DNA of 64,000 bases, from contig NC_090290.1 in assembly GCF_037392515.1 (NCBI RefSeq), forward strand, positions 35,861,253 through 35,925,252. The letters are read 5' to 3'. The notes below the pieces were generated by a model that did no database searches, was not told the origin of the DNA, and saw only the letters and a list, made by a program, of their open reading frames with translations. The position numbers and the translations under genes are program-made. Below are positions 38,701 through 45,795 of this stretch, piece by piece. Positions within the stretch are counted from its first letter, which is position 1. Each line of letters begins with the position of its first letter. The DNA is from Haliotis asinina (Eukaryota > Mollusca > Gastropoda > Lepetellida > Haliotidae).

Positions 38701-41070
38701 TGATGTTGGCTACGACACACTGATCCCCTTGACATTACCTACAACACACTGACCTTCATGACAGCTACAACACACTGATCCCCATGATGTTAGCTACAAC
38801 ACTGTGAATCCAACAATATTAGTTACAACACATTAGCTACAAGATAGTGAACTCAGCGGCAATAGCTGCAACATAGTGAATATTGCAACATCAGCTACAA
38901 GTCAGGTGCAACTCTAGTCCTGCTCATGATGTTACTTTCTGTGTTTGCAGGCTACTTCAGCTCTAGACACTAAGACAGAGCGGAACATCCAGGCATCTCT
39001 GGCCAGAGTGAGTGAGAACAAAACAACACTTGTGGTTGCCCATCGACTCTCCACAGTCATCAATGCGAACCAGATCCTTGTACTGGACGAGGGTGAAATT
39101 GTCGAGCGTGGAACGTGAGTTGAAAACTTTGATTCTCATAATAATATGGAGGTCCATGTTTCACAAAAACTTTAGTGCTACAACTACTGGATGTCTGTGT
39201 CAGAGAATAGATTAAGATCATAACAGCATAGTATGTTTTCGCTGTATGTCAGTTTAATAGGAGGAGGAAAGAGCTGTAGGTCTCGCATATTTACCAATTT
39301 GATGAAAACTACCAGCAAAGATATAGTGCTAGCAAGACTAGAAATATAATCAGGGAAAACCACTGAAAAAACAATTCAAACCCACTGTCTAAGGTTTGGG
39401 GTGTGCCCAAGAGATCCAGGTTTGAAAAATTGCTAATAGCTGTGCCTTAGATAATGGGTCCCTTAAAACATTGATCTAGATCCACAAAGTGTTCGCAAGA
39501 TTATGACCTGTGGTAACTTTATGTTGAAAGTAGGTCTAAACCGAACTAGGGGAGGAAGAAAAGCCTAGTGGACAAAGCATTGGCTTCGTCATGCTGAAGC
39601 CTGGGGTTTGATTCCCCATATGGGTACAATGTATGAAGCCCATTTCTGGTGTCCCCTGCCATAATTTTGCTGGAATATTGCCAACAGCAGCGTAAAATTA
39701 AACTCTGCACCCAACACACCCAGTGAAGGTTAGATTCAAATAGGCAGCAAGCAACCCCATACTGTACAGGGGAAGAATGTGTTGTTAATCACAGTCAGAC
39801 ATAGCATTATCGGATTGCGCTCATAGTATCAATCATATGGTTGTCTGGTCCAGGCTTCAGTATTTACAAGTAGCACATAGCTAAAATGTATTGCTCGGTG
39901 AGTAGTTAGAATGCAAAGTAGTTAGAATGTCAGACTTACACATCATCTGATAAACAACTAAGGCTTATCCACTTATACATGTAATTATATTACATGTAGC
40001 CTGCTCATGTAGTGGTAAAAATTTCATGTGGCCCGCTGAGATATTCAAAACTCCTCATCTTAAGTATGACACTTATCTCGCATTGGTTTCTGGAGTGAGT
40101 GCATGTTTATCCTAAAGCATGGGTAAAGGGAGGTAACTCTTGGCTTGCCTCATCTATAGGATTTAAAATGACAAAATGAAAGTTACAAATTCTGCCTGTG
40201 TATGAGTGAATGCAGGAAAGGCACATTTAGGTCATTATGTGATGCATCCTTTGGTTCACACAAGGCATCACACAATATGCCCTGTGTGATAGGTTAATAA
40301 CTAACAATGTGACACCATATACACCTTGAAAGTAATTAAGGACTCCCACTATTTAAGGGATGATGAGAAACAACACTTACTGTAACTCTCTTACTATTCC
40401 AAAGATAGTGGAACCTTAGCGATTGTGAATCATACAATCTACTGGCAAATGAAACACAAGGAAATGATTCCAATTCGTATTGTTTTGATTGCGTAACCAG
40501 CGTGATTTGTTCACTGTTGATTTTTGATGAAAATAGTCACTAAACAAGTATGGTCGTAGCATTGTCAGTGGCTGACTATTACAAGAAATTATGCACAAGG
40601 AATGTCACATGTTAACGTCTGATGTGTCTGGCATCAGTATCGGGTGTGTCCCCCACGTGCTTGGATGGCAGCTAGAATCCTCCTCCTCATGCTACTATTA
40701 AACCTTCTGATAAGATCAAAGTGGCAATTGCCACCATTCTTCATGCAAAGCAGCTTCCAGCTGTTCAAGATTCTGGAGAGGGGGTTCTCTCAATCTCACA
40801 CGGTGTCCAAGAAAGTCCCATTCATGTTTAACAATTGTTGACAGTTGCTCTGCAATCATGAAATATATCAGAAGGTGCTTAATTCACTTCCAGGTGTATA
40901 TTTTATGTGAAACATGTTGCAGGCATGATGAACTTCTCGAGCATGGAGGTTACTACTATGATATGTGGCAGCAACAACTCACCAAGACCGAGGAAGGTGA
41001 AGAGAACGGCGATGAGAATGGTGCCTGCGCAAGCAATGGTGGTGACGGAAATGGTGACATCAAAAGCTGA
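14283..41070 (+). CDS. ABCB6: ABCB6-like half ABC transporter, 19 coding exons, complete
   Basis: Exons: 14283-14776, 16366-16492, 18474-18663, 21252-21380, 21692-21794, 22181-22270, 24136-24257, 25749-25858, 27497-27562, 28128-28342, 29169-29232, 31576-31661, 32919-32976, 35566-35670, 36847-36920, 37502-37602, 38130-38242, 38951-39114, 40923-41070. All introns are GT-AG and every split codon joins, giving 2559 nt or 852 residues plus stop; human ABCB6 has 842. Seen: a hydrophobic TMD0 (about residues 1-205), a six-helix core (about 235-550) with the family motif NFETVKYY, and an NBD with Walker [10 protein letters not shown] (K626), Q-loop Q668, signature LSGGE (724-728), Walker B VLLDE (745-749) and H-loop H780. 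Known for the family: a homodimeric half transporter linked to porphyrin, heme and metal handling in endolysosomal, plasma or mitochondrial outer membranes. Inferred: same role here. A very small exon between exons 2 and 3 cannot be excluded, because that linker is shorter than in human. ABCB7 and ABCB10 are less likely because of the TMD0. Confidence 0.95.
14777..16200 (+). repeat. 25-bp minisatellite starting at the ABCB6 exon 1 splice donor
   Basis: About 55-57 tandem units of 25 bp fill most of intron 1. The first units (GTGAGTAGTGGTTGG then ACATGGATGG) repeat the last ten bases of exon 1 plus the donor. Later units have drifted to a GTATGTAGAG form, which still resembles a donor. A variant with ATGATG spacing recurs at about 15170, 15460, 15660 and 15995, indicating higher-order duplication. 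Because 25 is not a multiple of 3 and no phase has a stop, all three minus-strand frames stay open for 375-474 codons with a 25-residue period. I read these as by-products, not genes. Confidence 0.95.
16294..16322 (+). repeat. CT-rich microsatellite
   Basis: A CT dinucleotide run about 40 bases before the exon 2 acceptor of ABCB6. It may act as part of an extended pyrimidine tract. Confidence 0.7.
16366..16492 (+). CDS. ABCB6: ABCB6 coding exon 2
   Basis: Completes the split codon of exon 1 and encodes to residue 207. It carries the last TMD0 helix ([17 protein letters not shown]) and the conserved KAPGL turn. Acceptor TTTCAG at 16365, donor GTGAGA at 16493, phase 0. Confidence 0.93.
18219..18384 (+). 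repeat. tRNA-like SINE (family B), + orientation
   Basis: Box A-like TAGCTTGTGGTTAAAGC and box B-like GGGTTTGATTCCCC are followed by the family body and a CACTCACTC tail. It lies in ABCB6 intron 2, 90 bases before exon 3. Confidence 0.85.
18474..18663 (+). CDS. ABCB6: ABCB6 coding exon 3
   Basis: Encodes residues 208-270: a glycine/serine-rich linker, the conserved STW, the CWPKG motif and the first helix of the ABC core. Acceptor TGTCCAG at 18473, donor GTGAGT at 18664, phase 1. The open frame runs on into the intron but the homology stops here. Confidence 0.93.
18842..19623. mobile_element. MITE-like element with TTTAAAGGTCACATGC ends, copy 2
   Basis: The left end TTTAAAGGTCACATGC is answered at the right by GCATGTGGCCTTTAAA, its imperfect inverted copy. 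The body is alignable by eye to 6140-7390 over several hundred bases. No transposase is visible. It sits in ABCB6 intron 3. Confidence 0.8.
19640..19955 (-). repeat. Dispersed repeat, inverted relative to 8640-8960
   Basis: About 315 bases match the reverse complement of 8640-8960 by eye, for example the TTGATGGTCAGTTAATGAAT block. It begins directly after the MITE at 18842-19623. The family was not recognised. Confidence 0.65.
21252..21380 (+). CDS. ABCB6: ABCB6 coding exon 4
   Basis: Encodes residues 271-313. A polar luminal loop ([17 protein letters not shown], containing the sequon NLT) is longer than in the human protein. A helix ending in the conserved FLKGGGAG follows. Acceptor TTTCAG at 21251, donor GTAAGG at 21381, phase 1. 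Confidence 0.92.
21692..21794 (+). CDS. ABCB6: ABCB6 coding exon 5
   Basis: Encodes residues 314-347, with the strongly conserved [15 protein letters not shown] stretch that precedes the FNHLH coupling region. Acceptor TTGTAG at 21691, donor GTAAGT at 21795, phase 2. Confidence 0.94.
21787..22115 (+). repeat. 17-19-bp minisatellite starting at the ABCB6 exon 5 splice donor
   Basis: About 17 irregular units of the form CATCTGTAAGTCCACCCC fill most of intron 5. The first unit is the exon end (GCATCA) plus the true donor GTAAGTCCACC. Several later units keep a perfect GTAAGT, for instance near 21886, 21999, 22053 and 22071. Units vary in length and have many substitutions, so the array is older or less homogenised than the other donor-linked arrays in the window. 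Confidence 0.85.
22181..22270 (+). CDS. ABCB6: ABCB6 coding exon 6
   Basis: Encodes residues 348-377, [20 protein letters not shown] followed by GTNSINNLL, among the most conserved parts of the ABCB6/HMT1 core. Acceptor CACAG at 22180, donor GTAGGC at 22271, phase 2. Confidence 0.95.
22965..23226 (+). repeat. Abalone-type SINE-like repeat (family A), nearly full copy
   Basis: Runs from the CCTTCAGCAACCCATGCTTG block through the GATCGATGCTCATG core to the shared 3' module and a CTCA tail. It lies in ABCB6 intron 6. Its first half reads as an open minus frame but has no protein signature. Confidence 0.85.
24136..24257 (+). CDS. ABCB6: ABCB6 coding exon 7
   Basis: Encodes residues 378-418: two helices of the core, with [12 protein letters not shown] and [17 protein letters not shown] matching human ABCB6 closely. 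Acceptor TTGTAG at 24135, donor GTGAGT at 24258, phase 1. Confidence 0.94.
25235..25709. mobile_element. MITE with 20+ bp inverted ends and TA target duplication
   Basis: The left end CTCTTTAAAAAAAGTAGGGG and the right end CCCCTACTTTTTTAAGAG are inverted copies, each flanked by TA. The 475-bp body has no transposase. Ends and target site fit a Tc1/mariner-type non-autonomous element. It lies 39 bases before exon 8 of ABCB6. Confidence 0.82.
25749..25858 (+). CDS. ABCB6: ABCB6 coding exon 8
   Basis: Encodes residues 419-455, including [10 protein letters not shown] and [10 protein letters not shown], which are hallmarks of the ABCB6/ABCB7/HMT1 group. Acceptor TTCTCAG at 25748, donor GTAAGT at 25859, phase 0. 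Confidence 0.95.
27497..27562 (+). CDS. ABCB6: ABCB6 coding exon 9
   Basis: A 22-codon exon (residues 456-477) starting [18 protein letters not shown]. It follows LLNFET of exon 8 without a gap. Acceptor TTTCAG at 27496, donor GTAAGT at 27563. Confidence 0.93.
27770..28040 (+). repeat. Repeat cluster: family D fragment plus 3' half of a family A SINE
   Basis: 27770-27885 matches 28485-28640 by eye (both contain the CCTAGTTTGACCC block). From 27885 the core and 3' module of a family A repeat follow, ending in a degenerate AAAACTGCACACAC tail. Confidence 0.6.
28128..28342 (+). CDS. ABCB6: ABCB6 coding exon 10
   Basis: Encodes residues 478-548: the last core helices, with GSLLCAYAV, the conserved [15 protein letters not shown] and PLNWLGTYY. 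Acceptor TTTCTAG at 28127, donor GTACTG at 28343, phase 2. Confidence 0.95.
28375..28640 (+). repeat. Two copies of a dispersed tRNA-like repeat (family D)
   Basis: 28375-28480 and 28485-28640 are related to each other and to 27770-27885. Each carries a box B-like GTTTGAAA or GTTCGAAA followed by CTAGTTTG. No other family recognised. Confidence 0.5.
28659..28828 (+). repeat. tRNA-like SINE (family B), + orientation
   Basis: Begins GGGGCGGTGGGGTAGCGAAG, has box B-like GGTTCGATTCCCC and ends in a damaged GCGGCGTAAACTCAAAACTC module. Confidence 0.85.
29169..29232 (+). CDS. ABCB6: ABCB6 coding exon 11
   Basis: Encodes residues 549-570, [19 protein letters not shown], the conserved linker from the last core helix to the NBD. 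Acceptor TTTCAG at 29168, donor GTTTGT at 29233, phase 0. Confidence 0.93.
29671..29825 (-). repeat. tRNA-like SINE (family B), - orientation
   Basis: Reverse copy: it starts with the complement of the 3' module (TAGTTTTACGCTGCC) and ends with TTAACCACTGGACTACTCCA, the complement of box A. Confidence 0.85.
29895..30495. repeat. Dispersed repeat related to 10190-11290
   Basis: 29910-30070 matches 11100-11285 in the same orientation (shared GATTAATTGAAAT and GTTGTCAGGGCC blocks). 30140-30495 matches 10200-10545 in reverse. The same two modules are therefore present at both places in a rearranged order. Confidence 0.6.
30892..31303. mobile_element. MITE with GGGGTGC inverted ends
   Basis: The left end GGGGTGCATTGCAA and the right end TTGCAACGCACCCC are inverted copies, with CGCTT matching further in. 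The body has an open frame (31012-31326, starting [13 protein letters not shown]) without a recognised domain. The ends resemble PIF/Harbinger-type elements; no clear target duplication seen. Confidence 0.6.
31576..31661 (+). CDS. ABCB6: ABCB6 coding exon 12
   Basis: Encodes residues 571-598 at the NBD entry: [17 protein letters not shown], with the A-loop aromatic Y just before DPA. Acceptor TCCAG at 31575, donor GTATGT at 31662, phase 2. Confidence 0.93.
31850..32000 (-). repeat. Partial foldback/tRNA-like repeat (family C)
   Basis: Contains the arm GGATTACACTTTAATTTAAAG and the complement of a box B-like core (GGGATTTGAACTCACACT). Related to 49990-50145 and 61700-62010. Confidence 0.5.
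32746..32832. repeat. Terminal fragment related to the element at 12036-12304
   Basis: Shares GCACCTGGTGCA and the end CTCTAAAACTGAGCCCTG with the longer element. The left end is missing. Confidence 0.55.
32919..32976 (+). CDS. ABCB6: ABCB6 coding exon 13
   Basis: Encodes residues 599-618, [19 protein letters not shown], the NBD strand leading to Walker A. Acceptor TTACAG at 32918, donor GTGAGT at 32977, phase 0. Confidence 0.93.
33362..33575 (+). repeat. SINE-like repeat (family A), degenerate
   Basis: Starts GAAGATCTGGGTTACAG, keeps the GATCGATGCTCATG core and the GAGTGCGGCGTGATACTAAAC module, and ends in ACACACTCACTC. Confidence 0.75.
33600..35520 (+). repeat. 47-bp minisatellite in ABCB6 intron 13
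   Basis: About 40 units of CTACTGACCCACCAACCCAC / TCACCCACCTACACAACATC / CTCTCAC. Spacing is 47 bp where units are regular (33950-34540) and more variable toward 35520. The + strand is almost free of G while the minus strand has several GGG tracts per unit. The array ends about 45 bases before the exon 14 acceptor, so its C/T-rich end adjoins the pyrimidine tract. Unlike the donor-linked arrays, it shows no exon sequence. Confidence 0.95.
35566..35670 (+). CDS. ABCB6: ABCB6 coding exon 14 (Walker A)
   Basis: Encodes residues 619-653: Walker [10 protein letters not shown], then [11 protein letters not shown] and IDGQDISQ. Acceptor TATTCAG at 35565, donor GTAGAC at 35671, phase 0. The last 31 bases recur unchanged in the following intron. 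Confidence 0.96.
35640..36800 (+). repeat. 42-bp minisatellite containing the exon 14 end and its splice donor
   Basis: The unit is 31 bases of exon 14 plus 11 bases of intron. Copies at 35682-35723 and 35724-35765 start as perfect repeats of 35640-35681, with donor copies GTAGAC at 35713 and 35755 spaced by exactly 42. Further near-perfect copies occur to about 35935; later units shorten to roughly 35-40 bp and diverge but keep CAGGTAGACTGACATG. Reading through the true donor in frame gives GTA GAC TGA, a stop after two codons. Confidence 0.95.
36847..36920 (+). CDS. ABCB6: ABCB6 coding exon 15 (Q-loop)
   Basis: Encodes residues 654-677, [20 protein letters not shown] then NND, with Q-loop glutamine Q668. 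Acceptor TTTCAG at 36846, donor GTACGT at 36921, phase 2. Confidence 0.95.
37075..37290 (+). repeat. SINE-like repeat (family A), degenerate
   Basis: From CCCATGCTTGTTGTAAGAGG through GACTTGGTTAACACG to GCTGAGTGTGGCATTAAACAA. The tail lacks CTCA. Confidence 0.7.
37502..37602 (+). CDS. ABCB6: ABCB6 coding exon 16
   Basis: Encodes residues 678-711: [20 protein letters not shown] and [12 protein letters not shown] of the helical subdomain. Acceptor TTTCAG at 37501, donor GTGAGG at 37603, phase 1. Confidence 0.95.
37655..37790 (+). repeat. SINE-like repeat (family A), 3' fragment
   Basis: Only the core and 3' module remain (GATCATTGGATTGTCTGGTC, then GCTGAGTGTGGTATTAAACAA). Confidence 0.6.
38130..38242 (+). 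CDS. ABCB6: ABCB6 coding exon 17 (signature and Walker B)
   Basis: Encodes residues 712-749: [20 protein letters not shown] and [10 protein letters not shown], the ABC signature and Walker B with catalytic E749. Acceptor TTGCAG at 38129, donor GTACAA at 38243, phase 0. Confidence 0.97.
38470..38910 (+). repeat. About 30-bp minisatellite in ABCB6 intron 17
   Basis: Units of the type ATGACATTAGCTACAACACA followed by CTGATCCCC, with irregular spacing. It ends about 40 bases before exon 18. It does not contain the exon 17 end. Confidence 0.85.
38951..39114 (+). CDS. ABCB6: ABCB6 coding exon 18 (D-loop and H-loop)
   Basis: Encodes residues 750-803: ATSALDT (D-loop), [21 protein letters not shown] with H780, and [13 protein letters not shown]. 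Acceptor TTTGCAG at 38950, donor GTGAGT at 39115, phase 2. Confidence 0.97.
39549..39715 (+). repeat. tRNA-like SINE (family B), + orientation
   Basis: Box A-like AGCCTAGTGGACAAAGC, box B-like GGTTTGATTCCCC, then the family body to GCAGCGTAAAATTAAACTC. In ABCB6 intron 18. Confidence 0.82.
40630..40845 (-). pseudogene. Tc1/mariner-like transposase C-terminal fragment, antisense in ABCB6 intron 18
   Basis: The minus strand reads [20 protein letters not shown], then an EEWWQLP block, and after one in-frame stop [19 protein letters not shown]. These match the C-terminus of Tc1-like transposases (an EHVWD.LGRRVR type motif to the RGGHT.Y end). The catalytic N-terminal part is absent. The fragment ends about 75 bases before exon 19, so it is a dead insertion. 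Confidence 0.8.
40923..41070 (+). CDS. ABCB6: ABCB6 coding exon 19 (C-terminus)
   Basis: Encodes residues 804-852: [18 protein letters not shown], the family C-terminus, then an acidic, Gly/Asn-rich tail ([12 protein letters not shown] and [12 protein letters not shown]) and TGA. The low-complexity tail is specific to this protein relative to human ABCB6. Acceptor TTGCAG at 40922. Confidence 0.95.
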
Positions 41071-41129
41071 AGACAAACTGAGTAATCTGCTCAGTGTTGT
41101 ACTTCTTGCAGATTCTCAGTGCTGTATGT

Positions 41130-41575
41130 TTTGAAGATCAACAGTGTTGAACATTAAGGATTCACGGCAGTAATGTACATCTTGAAAGCCCACAATGTTG
41201 TACATCTTGTAGATCCACAATAGATCCTCAGTGTTATTCATCTTGAAGAACCACAATACTCTGCATATTGACTACCCAGAATGTTACATATCTAGAAGCT
41301 CCACAATGTTGTACATCTTGAAGATCCACAGTGTTGTGCATCTAGAAAATCCACAATGCTGTACATCTTGAAGATCTACAGCTATGTTGTACATCTGAAA
41401 GATCAAGTGGTACACATCTTTAAGATCCAGAATGATGCACATCTTGAAAATCCAGAATGGTACACCTCTTAAGATCAACAGTGTTGTGCATTTGAAGATC
41501 CTCAATGTTGTTTATCTTGATGATCAACAATGTTGTTCGTCTTTAAGATCTCACTACAGTGTCATACTTTTTGAG
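41130..41575 (+). repeat. About 27-bp minisatellite just after the ABCB6 stop codon
   Basis: About 15 degenerate units of the type TGTTGTACATCTTGAAGATC / CACAA. It begins within 100 bases of the stop, so it is probably in the 3' UTR. No clear AATAAA close by was identified. Confidence 0.85.
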
Positions 41576-42540
41576 GCTTCACAACTTTATTGCACATTTT
41601 GAAGATATGTTTATATGAAAAATAGGGTCTCACATGTGATCTTGTTGCATTTAAAACCATGGGTAGTTGGAAGACATCTTGCCATTTGGAACAGCTGTGA
41701 TAACTATCAATTTGTAAGAAATTGTGATGATTATACAGCAATGTAAAAAGCAGATAATACCAGAAGTAGGTATGGACAATGTTATACCAGAGCATACCAG
41801 AACATACCAGCACTGATAAATATACTGTTAAAATCAGCGTGTATAATCTTGTGGAAAACACATGCAGGTTTACTAACTGTGCCAACAGCCAACATGTAAT
41901 ATGTGCAAAGGATATTCTCAAGCAGAATTTCCATATCAGGATCATACAATTTCAAAGCTGATTTGTTTTTTGAGTGCCAAGGCATTTGCTAGCCATTAAG
42001 GTATTAGTTTGTTCAAGGTCTGCAGTTCCCCTTTGTTTTTGCATCCAAAATGTGCACCATTACAACCATAGGATTAAATGAAAAATGCAGCCTAACCTTT
42101 ATATCTACAAATTTATGTGAGAAATAGATTTGTAGCTGAGTTACCTCTAGCTGTCTTCAAAACAAACATTGCCAGGCACACTTAGTATCTTTATGCTATA
42201 TTTATCATACACCTTCACCAGCTACTGAGTATAACTCACTGAGCATCACACAGTAATGTGTATAGAATTAAAGCTTTTACATCTGTTTTTTAACTTTTAT
42301 AGCTTTATGGGACAAGAGTACAATATAGTTTTATCTTTTGCAGCTACTTTTTTGTTTCAGCAGGCACCTGGTGCAAGTATAATTAAGTCAATTAAATCAA
42401 GTCATTTGAACCACCAATTAAATCAAGTCAGTTAAATCATCAGTCATATCAAGTCAGTTAAATCACTGAAGTCAGTTAAATTATTTAAATCAAGTTAATT
42501 AAATGAGCCATGCAAGGACCCACTTTCACTTGTAAGCTTA

Positions 42541-42866
42541 CAGGCAAACAAGGATAAGTTGAGCACAGATCTGACAGTTGAATTCTATTAGCATGCATGA
42601 GTGCTGGTCACTGGCGCTTGCCATTGTGAGCAAAGTGAACCCAGGTAGCCCGCGATCAAGTGTAGTGCGATGGCTGAAGCAACACAAGAGTCTTATGAGC
42701 AAGGCATGTGCAGCTACGTGAGGAATTCATTTTATCGTCATGCACTGCACATGCTGTAGCTCTCTCCCTTTCACATACCAAATGCGTTTGCTGATTTGCG
42801 TTTGCCATGCACCCCCTACTTGTAAACACCTTCTCTGCTCCATTCCTACTTATCCTTGTTTGCCAG
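42541..42866. mobile_element. MITE-like element with CAGGCAAACAAGGATAAG ends
   Basis: The right end CTTATCCTTGTTTGCC is an exact inverted copy of 16 bases. The body of about 325 bp shows no coding signature. Confidence 0.65.
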
Positions 42867-43236
42867 TACGATCTTGTAACTTTTCTCATAGCATTCTTAC
42901 TCTCCCATACAGTAACTGTTGACTTGCGAGAACACATTTCGCCTTATTACAGGGCTTGAAACTGCTTTAGTTTGAGTCAAAATTACGTTTTTCCTACATA
43001 GTTATTCAAATGTTCAATTGTGATAATAATGGTTATGGAAAATCAAAACTCAGGTGTCAGATTTGAATATTTTGGTGAATCCAGTTGAATTGTTGCAGAA
43101 CTAGTGACAGGGATAGAATTGCTTATGACATTGTCCAGACATTATTTTGATGATGCTACGAGATAATTCACATTTTTGCACCTGGTTCTGGTTGTGAAAA
43201 ATTATGAAATTATACCCTTTACAGCTTTATTATAGA

Positions 43237-43412
43237 CAGTGGAAGCTGTCATAACCGGCATCTGTCCAATACAGCATGTTGTCAACACCGGTATAAAACT
43301 TAAGTCTTGTCCATGGCTTGTACATTTTTCATCAGTTCTACAATCCGGCATTCTGTCTAAATTTGGTTATTTTTTCAGTCCCGATGACTGCCGGTTTATA
43401 CAAATTCCACTG
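43237..43412. mobile_element. Short pogo-type MITE
   Basis: CAGTGGAA at the left and TTCCACTG at the right, with AACCGGC / GCCGGTT further in; TA on the right and a changed dinucleotide on the left. 176 bp. Confidence 0.7.
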
Positions 43413-43584
43413 TATTCTCAGCGGCTGAAACCAAAACCATATCTTGAGAATTTACATTATAATCAGTAAATGATATTTCAGTTTTATTTTTCTTTTCTCA
43501 GTGCCAGTTTGGTACTTAGTCATGATATTGAAAACTCATATACAGAGAGAGGGGGAAACTTAAATGAAGGTTATCCCCATTTTG

Positions 43585-44745
43585 GGGTCACAAGCTTTTG
43601 CTGTGATTATTCCGTCTGTAAAGAAGATATATGAAAATGGCCTAAGTTCTTCATCATCAAATACATTGTGTGTTTTGAATGCAATTTATGATTTGATCAT
43701 TATTACATATAGACACATGAAAATGGCCGAAGTTCTTCATCGTCAAATACATTTTGTGTTTTGAATGCAATTTATGATTTGATTGTTATTACATGTAGAT
43801 GCATGAAAATGGCCCAAGTTCTTCATCGTCATATTCATTGTGTGTTTTGAATGCAATTTATGATTTGATCGTTATTACATGTAGACACATGAAAATGGCC
43901 TAAGTTCTTCATCGCCAAATGCATTGTGTGTTTTGAATGCAATTTATGATTTGATCTTTATTACATGTAGATACATGAAAATGGCCGAAGTTCTTCATCG
44001 TCAAATACATTTTGTGTTTTGAATGCAATTTATGATTTGATTGTTATTACATGTAGATGCATGAAAATGGCCCAAGTTCTTCATCGCCATATTCATTGTG
44101 TGTTTTGAATGCAATTTATGATTTGATCGTTATTACATGTAGACACATGAAAATGGCCCAAGTTCTTCATCGTCAAATGCATTGTGTGTTTTGAATGCAA
44201 TTTATGATTTGATCTTTATTACATGTAGATACATGAAAATGGCCGAAGTTCTTCATCGTCAAATACATTTTGTGTTTTGAATGCAATTTATGATTTGATT
44301 GTTATTACATGTAGATGCATGAAAATGGCCCAAGTTCTTCATCGCCATATTCATTGTGTGTTTTGAATGCAATTTATGATTTGATCGTTATTACATGTAG
44401 ACACATGAAAATGGCCCAAGTTCTTCATCGTCAAATACATTTTGTGTTTTGAATGCAATTTATGATTTGATTGTTATTACATGTAGATGCATGAAAATGG
44501 CCCAAGTTCTTCATCATCCAAATGCATTGTGTGTTTTGAATGCAATTTATGATTTGATCATTATTACATGTAGATACATGAAAATGGCCCAAGTGCTTCA
44601 TCGCCAAATGCATTGTGTGTTTTGAATGCAATTTATGATTTGATCATTATTACATGTAGGTACATGAAAATGGCCCAAGTGCTTCATCGCCAAATGCATT
44701 GTGTGTTTTGAATGCATTTTATGTTTTGATCATTACTACATGTCT
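43585..44745 (+). repeat. 86-bp satellite array with three-unit higher-order pattern
   Basis: About 13 units measured from the CATGAAAATGGCC block (43715, 43802, 43888, 43974, 44060 and onward). Three variants alternate: CATTTTGTG with GCCGAAG, CATATTCATTG with GCCCAAG, and AAATGCATTG. The A-B-C order is seen at 43715-43973 and again twice after 43974, a 258-bp higher-order unit, before breaking up after 44400. Confidence 0.92.
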
Positions 44746-45350
44746 ATGACTGGCAAGTTTTGTTTCAGTCAGGTTGTAATAGATACTTATCTATATTCCG
44801 GTATATTTTGTATTAACTGTCAAAGCTATTTTTGAAAGCTGCATATTTTATGTGAAGGGTTTCACCCCTGATGGAAGAATTCAACACTGGACGGTGATCG
44901 TGCTAAATTAGGAATTATTTTCTCATCTTCAGCAGTATTGTATGCATTCAATCTGAGGAACCCAGACAGATCTTGTAATATCAGTGGGTTACCCAGTCTT
45001 CACGAATGGTGTTTCAAAGTAACAGGACTTTGGGTCCTGTAAGTTTCAGATATCTGTCTGACCCACTGAAAATTCACAGGACCTACAGAATAAAATTAAA
45101 CACACATTTCAGATTTAGCATTTCTCATAATTAGCATTGAAATTAACATTATATAATGAAAAACATTTTATTAACATTACCATAAATCTGTAAACAGTGA
45201 ACAAGTGTCACATGCCACAAATAACAAAACTTCAGACAAAGTTATTGTGAGATATGCAGTCAGACACTGGGGCCAGCAGTTTGGGGACTTCTGTCTGACC
45301 ATTGGCAAATCTGCCGGATTTGTCAGAGGGTCGGACACTATTTGTGAACA

Positions 45351-45507
45351 CTGGTAGCCTAATGGTTAGTGTTTGCTTGTCATGCCAAACTCCCAGGTTC
45401 TATTTCTCATGTGGGTACAATCTGTGAAACTCATTTCTGGTGTTTTCCCACGATTATATTGGTAGTATTTTGCGAAAGGTGGCGTAAAACTAAACTCACT
45501 CACTCTA
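45351..45507 (+). repeat. tRNA-like SINE (family B), + orientation
   Basis: Box A-like TAGCCTAATGGTTAGTG, damaged box B, and GGTGGCGTAAAACTAAACTC end with a CTCACTC tail. Confidence 0.8.
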
Positions 45508-45795
45508 TTAATATCATCACCTTATGCTACCTTTGTTATTTTGCATTAAGAAGACCATCTGATGGGTAAAAAATGAATTTTCAAGAACTGAATTCTTAAC
45601 ATCTTAAAAATTTACAATAGTTCATCCAAGGTGACCATTATAATTCCAGTTCTTTTTGCAAAATTTTAGACTTTCTGCATGTTTTTCTGGACAGTGTTAC
45701 TCCAAGAGTGACCCTGTGTAAGTGATGTGTGCTGAGCTTCCCTTCCAGAGGATGTTTTACATGTAACTATCTGTACACAGGTGTTTAAATCTCCC

